Assembly: GCA_038110465.1 (NCBI GenBank)
Contig: JAYNJU010000001.1
Location: 124,001 to 188,000, forward strand
Direction: 5' to 3'
From: Marisimplicoccus sp038110465
GTDB taxonomy: Bacteria > Bacteroidota > Bacteroidia > Flavobacteriales > Flavobacteriaceae
DNA length: 64,000 nt
Shown: piece by piece, positions 43,824 to 53,492 of the stretch
Layout: the number at the start of each line of letters is the position of its first letter
Position numbering within the stretch: position 1 is the first letter of the stretch
The notes under the pieces: generated by a model
Databases searched by the model: none
What the model was told of the DNA's origin: nothing
The model's input: the letters and a program-made list of their open reading frames with translations, nothing else
Position numbers and translations under genes: made by a program

Positions 43824-43831
43824 CAAATTTA
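43824..43831 (-). promoter_or_regulatory. -7 promoter element of the TPR-like gene, probably leaderless
   Basis: TAAATTTG on the reverse strand ends 8 bases before the ATG at 43815, so transcription would begin within a few bases of the start codon. Confidence 0.5.
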
Positions 43832-43871
43832 CAATTTAAAAATATTTATATGAAGTTGATTAAAAAGATAT

Positions 43872-43879
43872 TATATTTG
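43872..43879 (+). promoter_or_regulatory. -7 promoter element of rpmH
   Basis: TATATTTG in the gap between the divergent TPR-like gene and rpmH; the start codon follows 23 bases later. The two divergent promoter elements are 40 bases apart. Confidence 0.55.
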
Positions 43880-43902
43880 CCTGCTATTAAACAAAAAATA
43901 TT

Positions 43903-44061
43903 TTGAAAAGGACTTATCAACCATCAAAGAGAAAAAGGAGAAATAAGCATGGTTTTATGGACAGAATGTCCTCAGCTAATGGTCGTAAAGTACTTGCTAG
44001 TAGGAGAGCTAAAGGGAGAAAAAAATTAACTGTCTCAGATGAACCTAGACATAAAAAATAA
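43903..44061 (+). CDS. rpmH: 50S ribosomal protein L34
   Basis: A 52-residue basic protein with the L34 signature: KRTYQPSKRKRRNKHGF and NGRKVLASRRAKGRKKLTV. The start is TTG at 43903, which places Met-Lys-Arg exactly where the family has it; no ATG exists upstream in frame. L34 is a late 50S protein near the tunnel. It is a single-gene unit with its own promoter and terminator. dnaA and rnpA are not next to it, unlike in many bacteria. Confidence 0.95.
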   Translation: MKRTYQPSKRKRRNKHGFMDRMSSANGRKVLASRRAKGRKKLTVSDEPRHKK

Positions 44062-44083
44062 TTTTTAATAACTTTTAGTAAAT

Positions 44084-44109
44084 GGTGCTTTTTCAGCACC
44101 TTTTTTTTT
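44084..44109 (+). terminator. Rho-independent terminator of rpmH
   Basis: The stem GGTGCT (44084-44089) pairs with AGCACC (44095-44100) around a 5-base loop and is followed by nine T. It lies 22 bases after the rpmH stop and 18 before the carB ATG. Confidence 0.9.
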
Positions 44110-44127
44110 ATATTTTAGTTTGATTTT

Positions 44128-46980
44128 ATGCCCAAGGATAAAAAAATTAAATCAATTCTTATTATAGGGTCTGGTCCCATTATCATTGGACAGGCATGTG
44201 AATTTGACTACTCTGGATCACAAGCATTAAGGTCTTTAAAAGAGGATGGTATTAAGACGATATTAATTAATTCTAATCCAGCGACAATTATGACTGATCC
44301 TTCAATGGCAGATCATATTTATTTAAAACCCCTTACTACTAAATCAATAATTGAAATCTTAGAAACTCACAGTGATATTGACGCTGTTCTTCCAACTATG
44401 GGTGGTCAAACCGCTTTAAATTTATGTATAGAAGCTCAAGAAAAAGAAATATGGTCAAGGTATAATGTTAAGATTATTGGTGTAGATATTGATGCAATAG
44501 AGATTACAGAGGACAGAGAAAAATTTAGAACTTTATTAAATAAAATTCAAATACCTGTAGCCCCTGCTGAAAGTGCTTCATCATTTTTGAAAGGTAAAGA
44601 AATTGCTCAAAAATTTGGTTTTCCTTTGGTAATAAGGCCCTCATTTACTCTTGGAGGTACAGGTGCATCTTTAGTTTTTGAAGAAGAAAAGTTCAATGAC
44701 TTATTAACAAGAGGTCTTGAATCTTCTCCAATACACGAAGTATTAATTGACAAAGCCCTAATTGGGTGGAAGGAATATGAATTGGAACTGTTAAGAGATA
44801 AAAACAATAACATTGTAATTATTTGTACGATAGAAAATATGGACCCAATGGGAATTCATACAGGAGATTCTATTACTGTTGCCCCAGCAATGACATTATC
44901 TGATACTACCTATCAAAAAATGAGAGATATGGCTATTAAAATGATGAAAAGTATAGGTGACTTTGCAGGTGGTTGTAATGTTCAATTTGCTGTAAGTCCA
45001 GATGAAAAAGAAGATATTATTGCAATAGAAATAAATCCAAGAGTATCTAGATCATCTGCTCTAGCATCTAAAGCCTCAGGATATCCAATTGCTAAAATTG
45101 CAGCTAAACTTGCTTTAGGATATACACTGGATGAATTAAGCAATCAGATTACAAAGTCAACTTCTGCATTATTTGAACCTACTATTGATTATGTTATTGT
45201 AAAGATTCCTAGATGGAATTTTGATAAGTTTGAAGGTTCTGATAGAACATTAGGTTTACAAATGAAAGCAGTTGGTGAAGTTATGGGAATTGGTCGTTCT
45301 TTTCAAGAAGCTCTCCACAAAGCTACTCAGTCACTTGAGATTAAAAGAAATGGACTAGGTGCTGATGGAAAGGGATACAAAGATTACAATACTATTATTA
45401 GTAAGCTTACAAATGCAAGCTGGGATAGAGTATTCGTAATATATGATGCCATTCAAGCTGGGATTCCTTTGGAAAGAATCTATGATATCACAAAAATAGA
45501 TATGTGGTTTCTAAAACAGTATGAGGAATTATATATGTTAGAAAAAGAAATTTCTAACATTAAAATTGATCAAATTGAATATGATTTGCTTTTAGAGGCA
45601 AAACAAAAAGGTTTTGCTGATAGACAAATTGCCTATATGCTTGGTTGCCTTGAAAGTGAAGTATATAACAAAAGAATTGATCTAGGAATCAATAGAGTTT
45701 ATAAACTTGTTGATACATGTGCTGCTGAATTTCAAGCTCAAACTCCATATTACTATTCAACTTTTGAAGAAAAAATAAAAACTAAGGATAATATAGAATA
45801 TTCAGAAAATGAAAGTTTAGTGTCCAATAAGAGAAAAATTGTTGTTCTTGGCTCTGGACCTAATAGGATTGGGCAAGGTATTGAATTTGATTATTGTTGT
45901 GTGCATGGTGTTTTAGCTGCCAGTGAATGTGGATATGAAACTATTATGATTAATTGTAACCCAGAAACAGTATCTACTGATTTTGATATCTCAGATAAAC
46001 TATATTTTGAGCCAGTTTTTTGGGAACATATCTATGATATAATAAGACATGAGAATCCTGAAGGTGTAATAGTTCAACTTGGAGGACAAACTGCATTAAA
46101 ACTTGCTGAAAAACTTGATAGGTATAATATTAAAATTATTGGAACAGAATATAAATCCTTAGACCTTGCTGAAGACAGAGGTAGTTTTTCAAATCTTTTG
46201 AAAAAAAATAAAATTCCTTATCCCGATTTCGGAGTCGCAACCAGTGCGAAAGAGGCAGTAAAGTTATCTAAAAAACTTGATTTTCCGATACTTGTAAGAC
46301 CTTCATATGTTTTAGGTGGTCAAGGTATGAAGATTGTCATAAATAAAGAGGAATTAGAGAAGCATGTGGTAGACCTTTTGACCAAAATACCAAATAATAA
46401 ACTTTTACTGGATCACTACCTAGATGGAGCAATAGAAGCAGAAGCTGATGCAATTTGTGATGGAGAAGATGTATACATTATAGGGATTATGGAACATATT
46501 GAACCATGTGGAATCCACTCTGGTGATTCAAATGCTACTTTACCAGTATTTAATTTGGGTGAATTTACTGTAAATCAGATAATAGATCACACAAAAAAAA
46601 TAGCTTTAGAATTAAATACATTAGGATTGATAAATATTCAGTTTGCTATAAAGGATGATAAAGTTTATGTAATTGAAGCTAATCCAAGAGCATCTAGAAC
46701 AGTCCCATTTATTTCTAAAGCCTATAAAGAACCTTATGTAAATTATGCAACTAAAATAATGCTTGGTGAAAATAAACTTAAAGACTTTAAATTTAATCCC
46801 GAACTCAAGGGATATGCAATCAAGCAGCCTGTTTTTTCATTTAATAAATTCCCAGATGTTAATAAGCAATTAGGACCAGAAATGAAGAGCACGGGAGAGA
46901 GTATACTTTTTATAGATGATTTAAATGATGATGCTTTTTTTGAATTATACTCAAGAAGAAAAATGTACCTAACAAAATAG
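44128..46980 (+). CDS. carB: Carbamoyl-phosphate synthase large subunit, lacking the allosteric domain
   Basis: CarB joins bicarbonate, ammonia and two ATP into carbamoyl phosphate. Two ATP-grasp halves are seen: the first begins LIIGSGPIIIGQACEFDYSG and the second VVLGSGPNRIGQGIEFDYCC (about residue 573). Length is 950 residues, while E. coli CarB has 1073. The sequence ends about 20 residues after LGPEMKSTGE, so the C-terminal MGS-like domain that binds UMP and ornithine in E. coli is absent, as in other Flavobacteriia. It is unlinked to carA. The stop is one base from the convergent S41 gene. Confidence 0.97.
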   Translation: MPKDKKIKSILIIGSGPIIIGQACEFDYSGSQALRSLKEDGIKTILINSNPATIMTDPSMADHIYLKPLTTKSIIEILETHSDIDAVLPTMGGQTALNLCIEAQEKEIWSRYNVKIIGVDIDAIEITEDREKFRTLLNKIQIPVAPAESASSFLKGKEIAQKFGFPLVIRPSFTLGGTGASLVFEEEKFNDLLTRGLESSPIHEVLIDKALIGWKEYELELLRDKNNNIVIICTIENMDPMGIHTGDSITVAPAMTLSDTTYQKMRDMAIKMMKSIGDFAGGCNVQFAVSPDEKEDIIAIEINPRVSRSSALASKASGYPIAKIAAKLALGYTLDELSNQITKSTSALFEPTIDYVIVKIPRWNFDKFEGSDRTLGLQMKAVGEVMGIGRSFQEALHKATQSLEIKRNGLGADGKGYKDYNTIISKLTNASWDRVFVIYDAIQAGIPLERIYDITKIDMWFLKQYEELYMLEKEISNIKIDQIEYDLLLEAKQKGFADRQIAYMLGCLESEVYNKRIDLGINRVYKLVDTCAAEFQAQTPYYYSTFEEKIKTKDNIEYSENESLVSNKRKIVVLGSGPNRIGQGIEFDYCCVHGVLAASECGYETIMINCNPETVSTDFDISDKLYFEPVFWEHIYDIIRHENPEGVIVQLGGQTALKLAEKLDRYNIKIIGTEYKSLDLAEDRGSFSNLLKKNKIPYPDFGVATSAKEAVKLSKKLDFPILVRPSYVLGGQGMKIVINKEELEKHVVDLLTKIPNNKLLLDHYLDGAIEAEADAICDGEDVYIIGIMEHIEPCGIHSGDSNATLPVFNLGEFTVNQIIDHTKKIALELNTLGLINIQFAIKDDKVYVIEANPRASRTVPFISKAYKEPYVNYATKIMLGENKLKDFKFNPELKGYAIKQPVFSFNKFPDVNKQLGPEMKSTGESILFIDDLNDDAFFELYSRRKMYLTK

Positions 46981-46981
46981 C

Positions 46982-48442
46982 TTATTTTTTAATTGATTTT
47001 TGCTCTATAATTAAACTTTGATATTTGTTATCATCTGGTTTTTCAATCTCCAAATATGGCTCATCAATTAATATTGAAGTTGAAATTCCGAAAATATTAT
47101 TAAGAGCTGTTTCTAACAGAGGTTCATTTGGATCTCCTAATATTCCAGGATTTATTAAAGATTCTTTTTGGAAAATATCAGGTATTAAACCATCTGGAAA
47201 ATCTGTATAACCTGCAACATTTCCAATTTTTAGTACAATTGGTTGCATTGCATATTTATGATTTGGATTTTTATCTCTAGAGTCATTAATATAGTCATAT
47301 ACAGTTATAGAACCTTGATTTTTTCCTGTAGTATAATCACCAATATGTATTACATCTATATAGGGATCAAGTCCATTGATTAATAACTCACTAGCAGATG
47401 CAGTTCTTGAGCTAGTTAAAACAAATAACCTACTTAGCTTAAGCGAATTAATAGATTGATTATTATCAAGCTTATCTACAAATTTATTGACAAGTGATTC
47501 AGGACTATTGTTATTCCAATAATCCATTAATTTAGAATTCCACCTCTCTTTAGCAAATATCTGATTATTAAACTGCCCAGTTATCATTGAAGCAAGATTT
47601 ATTGAAGTAGATATTCTTCCGCCAGGATTATACCTCAAATCAATTACTAGCTCATCAATATTTTTTGATTTAAATTCACCAAAAACATTGTTCAACTCAA
47701 TATTATAATCAATATTTTCAGATTCAACAAAACCTAAGAATTGATTATACATTAAGTATGCTATTTTTTTTCCATCTAATTCAATCACTTTGGAAATATG
47801 AACGGGATTTTTAACAAGCCTAGTCTTTGTTAAATTTATCGTTTCTTCTCCTGGAATAATATTAGCACATTGATTGTTTGAATTATAGCTTATTTCAGAA
47901 AATCTTACATTATAATTATTTTCTGCACTGTAAAGAAGTTCCCTATAGTTATCCCTTGTTAATCTTGAACCATTAATTTCATTAAATACCATACCTCTTT
48001 TAATTCCTTTAGTATCGGCATCAGAATTCTTGTGAACATACCTAACAAACCCAAAAACATTCTGATCATTACATTCAACATAAAGCCCAAATTCCATTCC
48101 ATCAGAATCGCTGATACCTTGAAGTGTATTTTCTAATTCAACATAATCATCAACAATCCAACTAAACTTATCATCAGGATGAAGAAGTGAATTAAAGAAT
48201 GATTCGGGATTTGTGTTCTGGCTTAAATAGTATGCATATTCAGCTTCATTTTCTTTTTTAGAATCAGATAGATTGACAACACTTTCCTGCCAATAGTAAT
48301 ATTGATTAAGTCCTTTCCATATAAAATCACTAACCTCTAGATCAGTTTCAAGTCTAATAATATTTGGATCTTCATCATCTGCTTTCTTACAGCTATTAAT
48401 AATTAGAAAAGATATAAGTAAAAGTAAATTAAACTTTTTCAT
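46982..48442 (-). CDS. S41-family (C-terminal processing type) peptidase, lipoprotein
   Basis: A signal peptide with lipobox (FLIINSC, lipidated Cys18) anchors this 486-residue protein in the envelope. A PDZ-like region (about 110-170) precedes the S41 catalytic core: VIDLRYNPGGRIS, the serine in TASASELL (Ser349) and the lysine in YTTGKNQG (Lys374), a Ser-Lys dyad as in Prc/CtpA. The target proteins are unknown. It follows purB by 12 bases. Confidence 0.9.
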   Translation of the reverse strand: MKKFNLLLLISFLIINSCKKADDEDPNIIRLETDLEVSDFIWKGLNQYYYWQESVVNLSDSKKENEAEYAYYLSQNTNPESFFNSLLHPDDKFSWIVDDYVELENTLQGISDSDGMEFGLYVECNDQNVFGFVRYVHKNSDADTKGIKRGMVFNEINGSRLTRDNYRELLYSAENNYNVRFSEISYNSNNQCANIIPGEETINLTKTRLVKNPVHISKVIELDGKKIAYLMYNQFLGFVESENIDYNIELNNVFGEFKSKNIDELVIDLRYNPGGRISTSINLASMITGQFNNQIFAKERWNSKLMDYWNNNSPESLVNKFVDKLDNNQSINSLKLSRLFVLTSSRTASASELLINGLDPYIDVIHIGDYTTGKNQGSITVYDYINDSRDKNPNHKYAMQPIVLKIGNVAGYTDFPDGLIPDIFQKESLINPGILGDPNEPLLETALNNIFGISTSILIDEPYLEIEKPDDNKYQSLIIEQKSIKK

Positions 48443-48454
48443 AAAATTAAATTA

Positions 48455-49795
48455 TTACAATCCAGTATAGTTGTAGGGTGATATATCTTTTAACTCATCC
48501 TTTAAACTGTCACTAATATTAAGATTATCAATAAAATTATGGATAGATTTTTTATCTATTTTATTATTATTACGAGTCAATTCTTTTAATAATTCATAAG
48601 GATTTTCAAATCCTTCTCTTCTTAAAATTGTTTGAATAGCTTCTGATACTACTATCCAATTGTTCTCAATATCATAATTTATCTTTTCCTCATTAACAAT
48701 AATTTTATTTAAACCCTTTAAAATTGATTCAAATGAAATTAAAGAATGTCCAAAGGGAACCCCAATATTTCTTAAAACAGTACTATCTGAAAGATCTCTT
48801 TGAAGTCTTGATTTAGTTAACTTATTAGAGAAATACATAAAGATTGAGTTTGCAATTCCAAGATTTCCCTCAGAGTTTTCAAAGTCTATAGGGTTAACTT
48901 TATGAGGCATTGCAGAAGAACCAACTTCATTATTTATGATTTTTTGTTTGAAATAATCATGGGAGATATAAGTCCATATATCAATACACATATCTAGAAG
49001 AATATTATTAATCCTTCTACAATTGTCAGAAAGTGCAGCAAATGAATCATAATGCTCAATTTGAGTTGTAGGGAATGAATAGCTGAGACCAAGTTTGGAT
49101 TCCACAAATTCTTGACCAAATGATTTCCAATTAATATCAGGAAATGCAACTTTATGGGCATTAAAATTACCAATAGCTCCAGCAAACTTGGCAGAATTAG
49201 GAATTAATTTTAATTGATTTAACTGTTGATTTATTCTTGTCCAAAAAACTCTAAATTCTTTTCCTAATCTAGTAGGTGACGCTGGTTGACCGTGTGTCCT
49301 TGAAATCATAGGTATATTTGCATACTCTAAGCATTTTTTATCTATCTCAACAAGTATTTCGTTTAATTTAGGTATATAAATTTCATCTATAAAATCTTTT
49401 ACAGAAAGTGGAATAGCAGTATTATTTATATCTTGTGAGGTAAGACCAAAATGAATAAATTCTTTATACTCTGAAATTCCAATTTCTTCAAATTTTAATT
49501 TTAAATAATATTCAACAGCCTTAACATCATGGTTTGTGATATCTTCAATTTCTTTTATTTTAATTGCATCTTCAATTTTGAACTTTAAATATATATTTCT
49601 GAGTTCATTGTATTTTTTTTTATTAAAATTTTTTAGTTGAGGAATTCCTAGATCACATAGAGCAATAAAATATTCCACTTCAATTTTTAGTCTATAATAA
49701 ATTAATGCTTTTTCGGAAAAATACTTTCTTAAAGATTCTGTCTTATTAAAGTATCTACCATCAACTGGAGAAATTGAATTGAGTTGGTCATTCAT
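48455..49795 (-). CDS. purB: Adenylosuccinate lyase
   Basis: PurB cleaves SAICAR and adenylosuccinate, the two fumarate-releasing steps of purine synthesis. The superfamily signature SSAMPHKVNPIDFENSEGN lies near residues 293-311. It begins MNDQLNSISPVDGRYFNKT, the standard start of the E. coli-like class, and SRTHGQPASPT is in the expected place. Length is 446 residues. A promoter element is 4 bases before the ATG. Confidence 0.96.
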   Translation of the reverse strand: MNDQLNSISPVDGRYFNKTESLRKYFSEKALIYYRLKIEVEYFIALCDLGIPQLKNFNKKKYNELRNIYLKFKIEDAIKIKEIEDITNHDVKAVEYYLKLKFEEIGISEYKEFIHFGLTSQDINNTAIPLSVKDFIDEIYIPKLNEILVEIDKKCLEYANIPMISRTHGQPASPTRLGKEFRVFWTRINQQLNQLKLIPNSAKFAGAIGNFNAHKVAFPDINWKSFGQEFVESKLGLSYSFPTTQIEHYDSFAALSDNCRRINNILLDMCIDIWTYISHDYFKQKIINNEVGSSAMPHKVNPIDFENSEGNLGIANSIFMYFSNKLTKSRLQRDLSDSTVLRNIGVPFGHSLISFESILKGLNKIIVNEEKINYDIENNWIVVSEAIQTILRREGFENPYELLKELTRNNNKIDKKSIHNFIDNLNISDSLKDELKDISPYNYTGL

Positions 49796-49799
49796 TGTA

Positions 49800-49807
49800 C
49801 AAAGATA
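49800..49807 (-). promoter_or_regulatory. -7 promoter element of purB, leaderless
   Basis: TATCTTTG on the reverse strand ends only 4 bases before the purB ATG, so the transcript would start at or next to the start codon. It lies in a 30-base gap after the preceding gene. Confidence 0.5.
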
Positions 49808-49825
49808 AGCTAACTGAAGATTTTA

Positions 49826-50587
49826 TTAAAATTCAAGAAGCTTGTATTCATCATAACATTCATTAATTGCTTCCATTATTTGAAGATCATTAGCCTGTTG
49901 GATAAAAGTGTCAGAAAAATTACAATTTCTTAGAATTTCATCAATATCATTTTTTTCAACTCCAAGAAGTTGAACAAGAACTTCTCTATCAAACTTAGTT
50001 GCTAAAAGGTTCTTTATTTCTTTATCCTCTCTCATAAGTCGTAATTTGTCCATTTGTATTGATTTTTTTTTAAATAAATTATTTAAAAAATCTGCCGGAT
50101 TAAAAATGGCACCTATAACTCTTGAAATACCTGATCTTGATCTTCTACCTGCTTCGTATCCTAAATTAGGAAGTCCAATTATTCTATATCTTGTAGATGT
50201 ATTTACAGGGGCATTCTTAACATCTATTTCTAAATACCCAGTTAATTGATATGGTTTTATAATTACTTCTTCTAATGCAAAGGCTAATTCTGTTAATTCA
50301 ATTGTATTATCATCAAATCTAACTAAATCATTTGTTACAACTATTTTAAGAGGTTTATAGCCTATATATGAAAAATAAAGGGTATCATTAACTTTAGCTT
50401 GAATTTCAAATTCACCTGAAGAATTAGTAATTGTACCTTTAACTTTTGTAAGGTTTAGAACATGCACATTTTGAAGAATTGCATTGGAAGTTTCACTTTG
50501 TACTTTCCCCCTTATAATTTCTTCCTGCTCCTGAGAATTTGAAACAGCTGAGATAAATAAAACAACGATTAATAAAATCTTTTTCAT
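49826..50587 (-). CDS. Exported carboxypeptidase-regulatory-like domain protein
   Basis: The 253-residue protein has a signal peptide (MKKILLIVVLFISAVSNSQ) followed by the carboxypeptidase D regulatory-like beta-sandwich found at the N-terminus of TonB-dependent receptors: IIRGKVQSETSNAILQNVHV and GTITNSSGEFEIQAKVNDTL. The rest has no recognised domain and no barrel, so it is not a receptor itself. Such stand-alone proteins are common in Bacteroidota and are presumably outer-membrane-associated. It is divergent from priA. Confidence 0.85.
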   Translation of the reverse strand: MKKILLIVVLFISAVSNSQEQEEIIRGKVQSETSNAILQNVHVLNLTKVKGTITNSSGEFEIQAKVNDTLYFSYIGYKPLKIVVTNDLVRFDDNTIELTELAFALEEVIIKPYQLTGYLEIDVKNAPVNTSTRYRIIGLPNLGYEAGRRSRSGISRVIGAIFNPADFLNNLFKKKSIQMDKLRLMREDKEIKNLLATKFDREVLVQLLGVEKNDIDEILRNCNFSDTFIQQANDLQIMEAINECYDEYKLLEF

Positions 50588-50629
50588 CAGGCTAATTGCT
50601 AAATTAGAAAGAATATATTATAATTAACT

Positions 50630-53077
50630 ATGAATTGCTATGTAGATGTCATACTGCCTCTTCCTTTACCTGGTACATTTACCTATCATTTAAGTCAAGA
50701 TGAATCAAAAAAAATTAAAGTTGGACACAGAGTAGCAGTTAGTTTTGGTAAAAGAAAAATTTATACAGCAATAGTTTCTGATATTCATAAAAATAAACCA
50801 TTAGATTATCTTACAAAACCAATTGAATTTATATATGACGATAATGAACTAGTATCTTCAAAACATATCGAATTCTGGCATTGGATCTCAAGATATTATT
50901 TTGCTCCTATTGGAGATGTTTTAAAGGCTGCAATTCCTTCAACTTTTCTTCTTGAGAGTGAAAGTATCTTAGTAAAAAATCAGATAGATATTAATGAAGT
51001 AAAAGAAATGTCTGATGAAGAGTATATTTTATTTGAGGCTCTTGATGTTAAAAATTTAAAAGTTAGCGATGTATCAGAGATTGTAAATAAAAAGAACATT
51101 TATTCATTAATTCAAAATATGATAGCAAAAGGATATATAGATCTAAATTTTGAATTAAAAGATAAGTATAAACCAAAACTTATTGATGTTGTAACACTAA
51201 AAAAAAATTTTTTAAATAAAAAAGAACTTAAGAATTCTCTAGAAGTTTTGAAAAATAGTCCTAAACAAAATGAACTATTTCTATTTATTAAAAGTACTCA
51301 GAATTCAAAAGAATTTATAACTATTGATGATATAAAAAAGAAAATAAAATTTTCAAAAAGTTCATTAAAAGGTCTCCATGAAAAAGGGGTAATAGAAATA
51401 AAAAAAATAAGAGTTGATAGAAATCAAAATGATAGTAACGAATATTCTAAATCTAATAATTCTCTTAGTCTAACTCAAACCAAAGCATTATCAAGTTTAA
51501 GAAGTGAGCTTGAAAAAAATGAAGTAGTTCTTCTCGAAGGTGTCACTTCATCTGGTAAAACTGAGATCTATATAAAAATAATTGATGAATTTATTAAAGC
51601 AGGAAAACAAGTTTTGTATTTAGTTCCTGAAATATCTTTAACAACTCAAATAATTCAAAAATTAAAAGTAAACTTTAGTGATAAAATTTCTGTATTTCAT
51701 TCTAAATATAGCTTAAACGAAAGGACAGAAGTCTGGGGAAATGTAAAGTCAAGTGAAAGTAAGGCTAGTCTTATTGTTGGTGCTAGATCTTCAATTTTTT
51801 TACCATTCTCTAATTTAGGATTAATTATTGTAGATGAGGAACATGAAGTTTCTTATAAACAACAAGATCCATCTCCACGATATAATGCTAGGGATTCAGC
51901 AATTTATTTATCAAAAATTTTTAATTCAAAAGTTATTCTTGGTTCAGCAACACCATCAATAGAAACATCTTTTAATGCTAGAAATAATAAATTCGGTCAT
52001 GTTGAATTAAAGGAAAGATATGGGAATATTGAGATGCCATATATTGAAACTATTGATATGAGAACAGAATTAAAACATGATATTAATCATATTTTTTCAA
52101 TGAAACTGGTTGAAGAAATAAATCTTACATTAGATTCTGGCAAGCAAGTTATATTATTTAGAAATAGAAGAGGATACTCTCCACAGTGGCAATGTGATTC
52201 ATGTGGTAATAATATAATTTGTGATAATTGTGATGTAAGTTTAACCTACCATCAAAAATCTAATTCTTTAAGATGTCATTACTGCGGTTTTCAATCTAAA
52301 GCTAATATTAAATGTAATTCATGTGGAATTGATTCAATGAATTTCAAAGGAGATGGTACTGAACAAATTGAAGAAATAATAAGAGAAATATTTCCAACTG
52401 CAACCATAGGTAGGATGGACTGGGATACAACAAGAGGAAAATGGGACTTTGATAAAATGATTAATTCATTTGCAAAAAATGAAATTGATATTTTAATTGG
52501 AACTCAAATGATTACTAAAGGACTAGATTTCAATAATGTAGGTTTAGTAGGTGTCTTAAACACTGACCACTTTTTAAATTTCCCAGATTTTAGAGCTCAT
52601 GAAAAAGCATTCCAAATATTAACTCAAGTTTCAGGTAGAGCTGGAAGATCTGGAGAAAGGGGAAAAGTATATCTTCAAACATATCAACCAAATCATCCAA
52701 TTATAAATAATGTTATAAAATATGATTATAAATCAATGTATGAAAACCAGTTATCTGAGAGAAAAGATTATAAATACCCTCCTTATGTTAGACTAATAAG
52801 AATTATTGTAAAAGATAGAAGTTATGATAAATTAAATTCATCTGCTGAGTGGATTAATAAGTCAATAAGAATAAATTTTAAAGGTATGATTTTAGGCCCT
52901 GTTTATCCCGAAATTGCTAGAATCAAGAATAAATATCATAAAGAGTTTTTAATCAAATTAAAAGATATTCATGAATTAAATGATTTAAGAGGAAAATTAA
53001 ATTTAATATTGAAAAGTTTCGATTCTATAGGTAAATATAGAAGTGTAAAAATCACAGTAGATGTTGATCCAAACTAG
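50630..53077 (+). CDS. priA: Primosomal protein N' (replication restart helicase)
   Basis: PriA recognises stalled forks and reloads the replicative helicase. The N-terminal DNA-binding part starts MNCYVDVILPLPLPGTFTYHL. Walker A GVTSSGKTE is at about 304-312 and the Walker B DEEH box at about 401-404. Two zinc sites are formed by cysteine pairs at about 522-565 (CDSCGNNIICDNC, CHYCGF, CNSCG). The helicase motif QMITKGLDF follows. Length is 815 residues, typical for Bacteroidota. Confidence 0.96.
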   Translation: MNCYVDVILPLPLPGTFTYHLSQDESKKIKVGHRVAVSFGKRKIYTAIVSDIHKNKPLDYLTKPIEFIYDDNELVSSKHIEFWHWISRYYFAPIGDVLKAAIPSTFLLESESILVKNQIDINEVKEMSDEEYILFEALDVKNLKVSDVSEIVNKKNIYSLIQNMIAKGYIDLNFELKDKYKPKLIDVVTLKKNFLNKKELKNSLEVLKNSPKQNELFLFIKSTQNSKEFITIDDIKKKIKFSKSSLKGLHEKGVIEIKKIRVDRNQNDSNEYSKSNNSLSLTQTKALSSLRSELEKNEVVLLEGVTSSGKTEIYIKIIDEFIKAGKQVLYLVPEISLTTQIIQKLKVNFSDKISVFHSKYSLNERTEVWGNVKSSESKASLIVGARSSIFLPFSNLGLIIVDEEHEVSYKQQDPSPRYNARDSAIYLSKIFNSKVILGSATPSIETSFNARNNKFGHVELKERYGNIEMPYIETIDMRTELKHDINHIFSMKLVEEINLTLDSGKQVILFRNRRGYSPQWQCDSCGNNIICDNCDVSLTYHQKSNSLRCHYCGFQSKANIKCNSCGIDSMNFKGDGTEQIEEIIREIFPTATIGRMDWDTTRGKWDFDKMINSFAKNEIDILIGTQMITKGLDFNNVGLVGVLNTDHFLNFPDFRAHEKAFQILTQVSGRAGRSGERGKVYLQTYQPNHPIINNVIKYDYKSMYENQLSERKDYKYPPYVRLIRIIVKDRSYDKLNSSAEWINKSIRINFKGMILGPVYPEIARIKNKYHKEFLIKLKDIHELNDLRGKLNLILKSFDSIGKYRSVKITVDVDPN

Positions 53078-53099
53078 ATATTACTTTAATAAAAATAAA

Positions 53100-53131
53100 T
53101 TTGGCAGATATTATTTATTAAGTTAATTTTG
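53100..53131 (+). promoter_or_regulatory. Promoter of rpsF-rpsR-rplI
   Basis: TTTG at 53100-53103 and TAATTTTG at 53124-53131 are separated by 20 bases, matching the Bacteroidota consensus of a -33 TTTG and a -7 TAnnTTTG. The rpsF ATG follows 17 bases later. Confidence 0.75.
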
Positions 53132-53148
53132 CGGCCTAACAAATTAAG

Positions 53149-53490
53149 ATGAAAAACTACGAAACTGTATTTATTTTAAATCCTGCATTGTCTGAAGAGC
53201 AGGTTGATAAGGCTGTTGAGAAATATGAAAAACACCTTAAATCTAATGGAGCTAAAATTACCAGTAAAGAATTATGGGGTTTGAAAAAATTAGCATATAC
53301 AATACAGAATAAAAATAGTGGTTTTTACAATCTTATTGAATATTCAGCACCAGCTGAAGTTGTTTCCACATTAGAAGTAGAGTTTTCAAGAGATGAAACT
53401 GTAATGAGATATTTGACAGTAACACTTGACAAACACGCAAGTGAGTGGGCAGAAAAAAGAAGAAACAGAAATACAAAAAAAGCTAGTTAA
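53149..53490 (+). CDS. rpsF: 30S ribosomal protein S6
   Basis: S6 binds the central domain of 16S rRNA as a pair with S18. MKNYETVFILNPALSEEQVD and KLAYTIQNKNSGFYNLIEYSAP are conserved; 113 residues. The operon here is rpsF-rpsR-rplI, without the ssb or priB gene that lies in it in other groups. Confidence 0.97.
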   Translation: MKNYETVFILNPALSEEQVDKAVEKYEKHLKSNGAKITSKELWGLKKLAYTIQNKNSGFYNLIEYSAPAEVVSTLEVEFSRDETVMRYLTVTLDKHASEWAEKRRNRNTKKAS

Positions 53491-53492
53491 TT

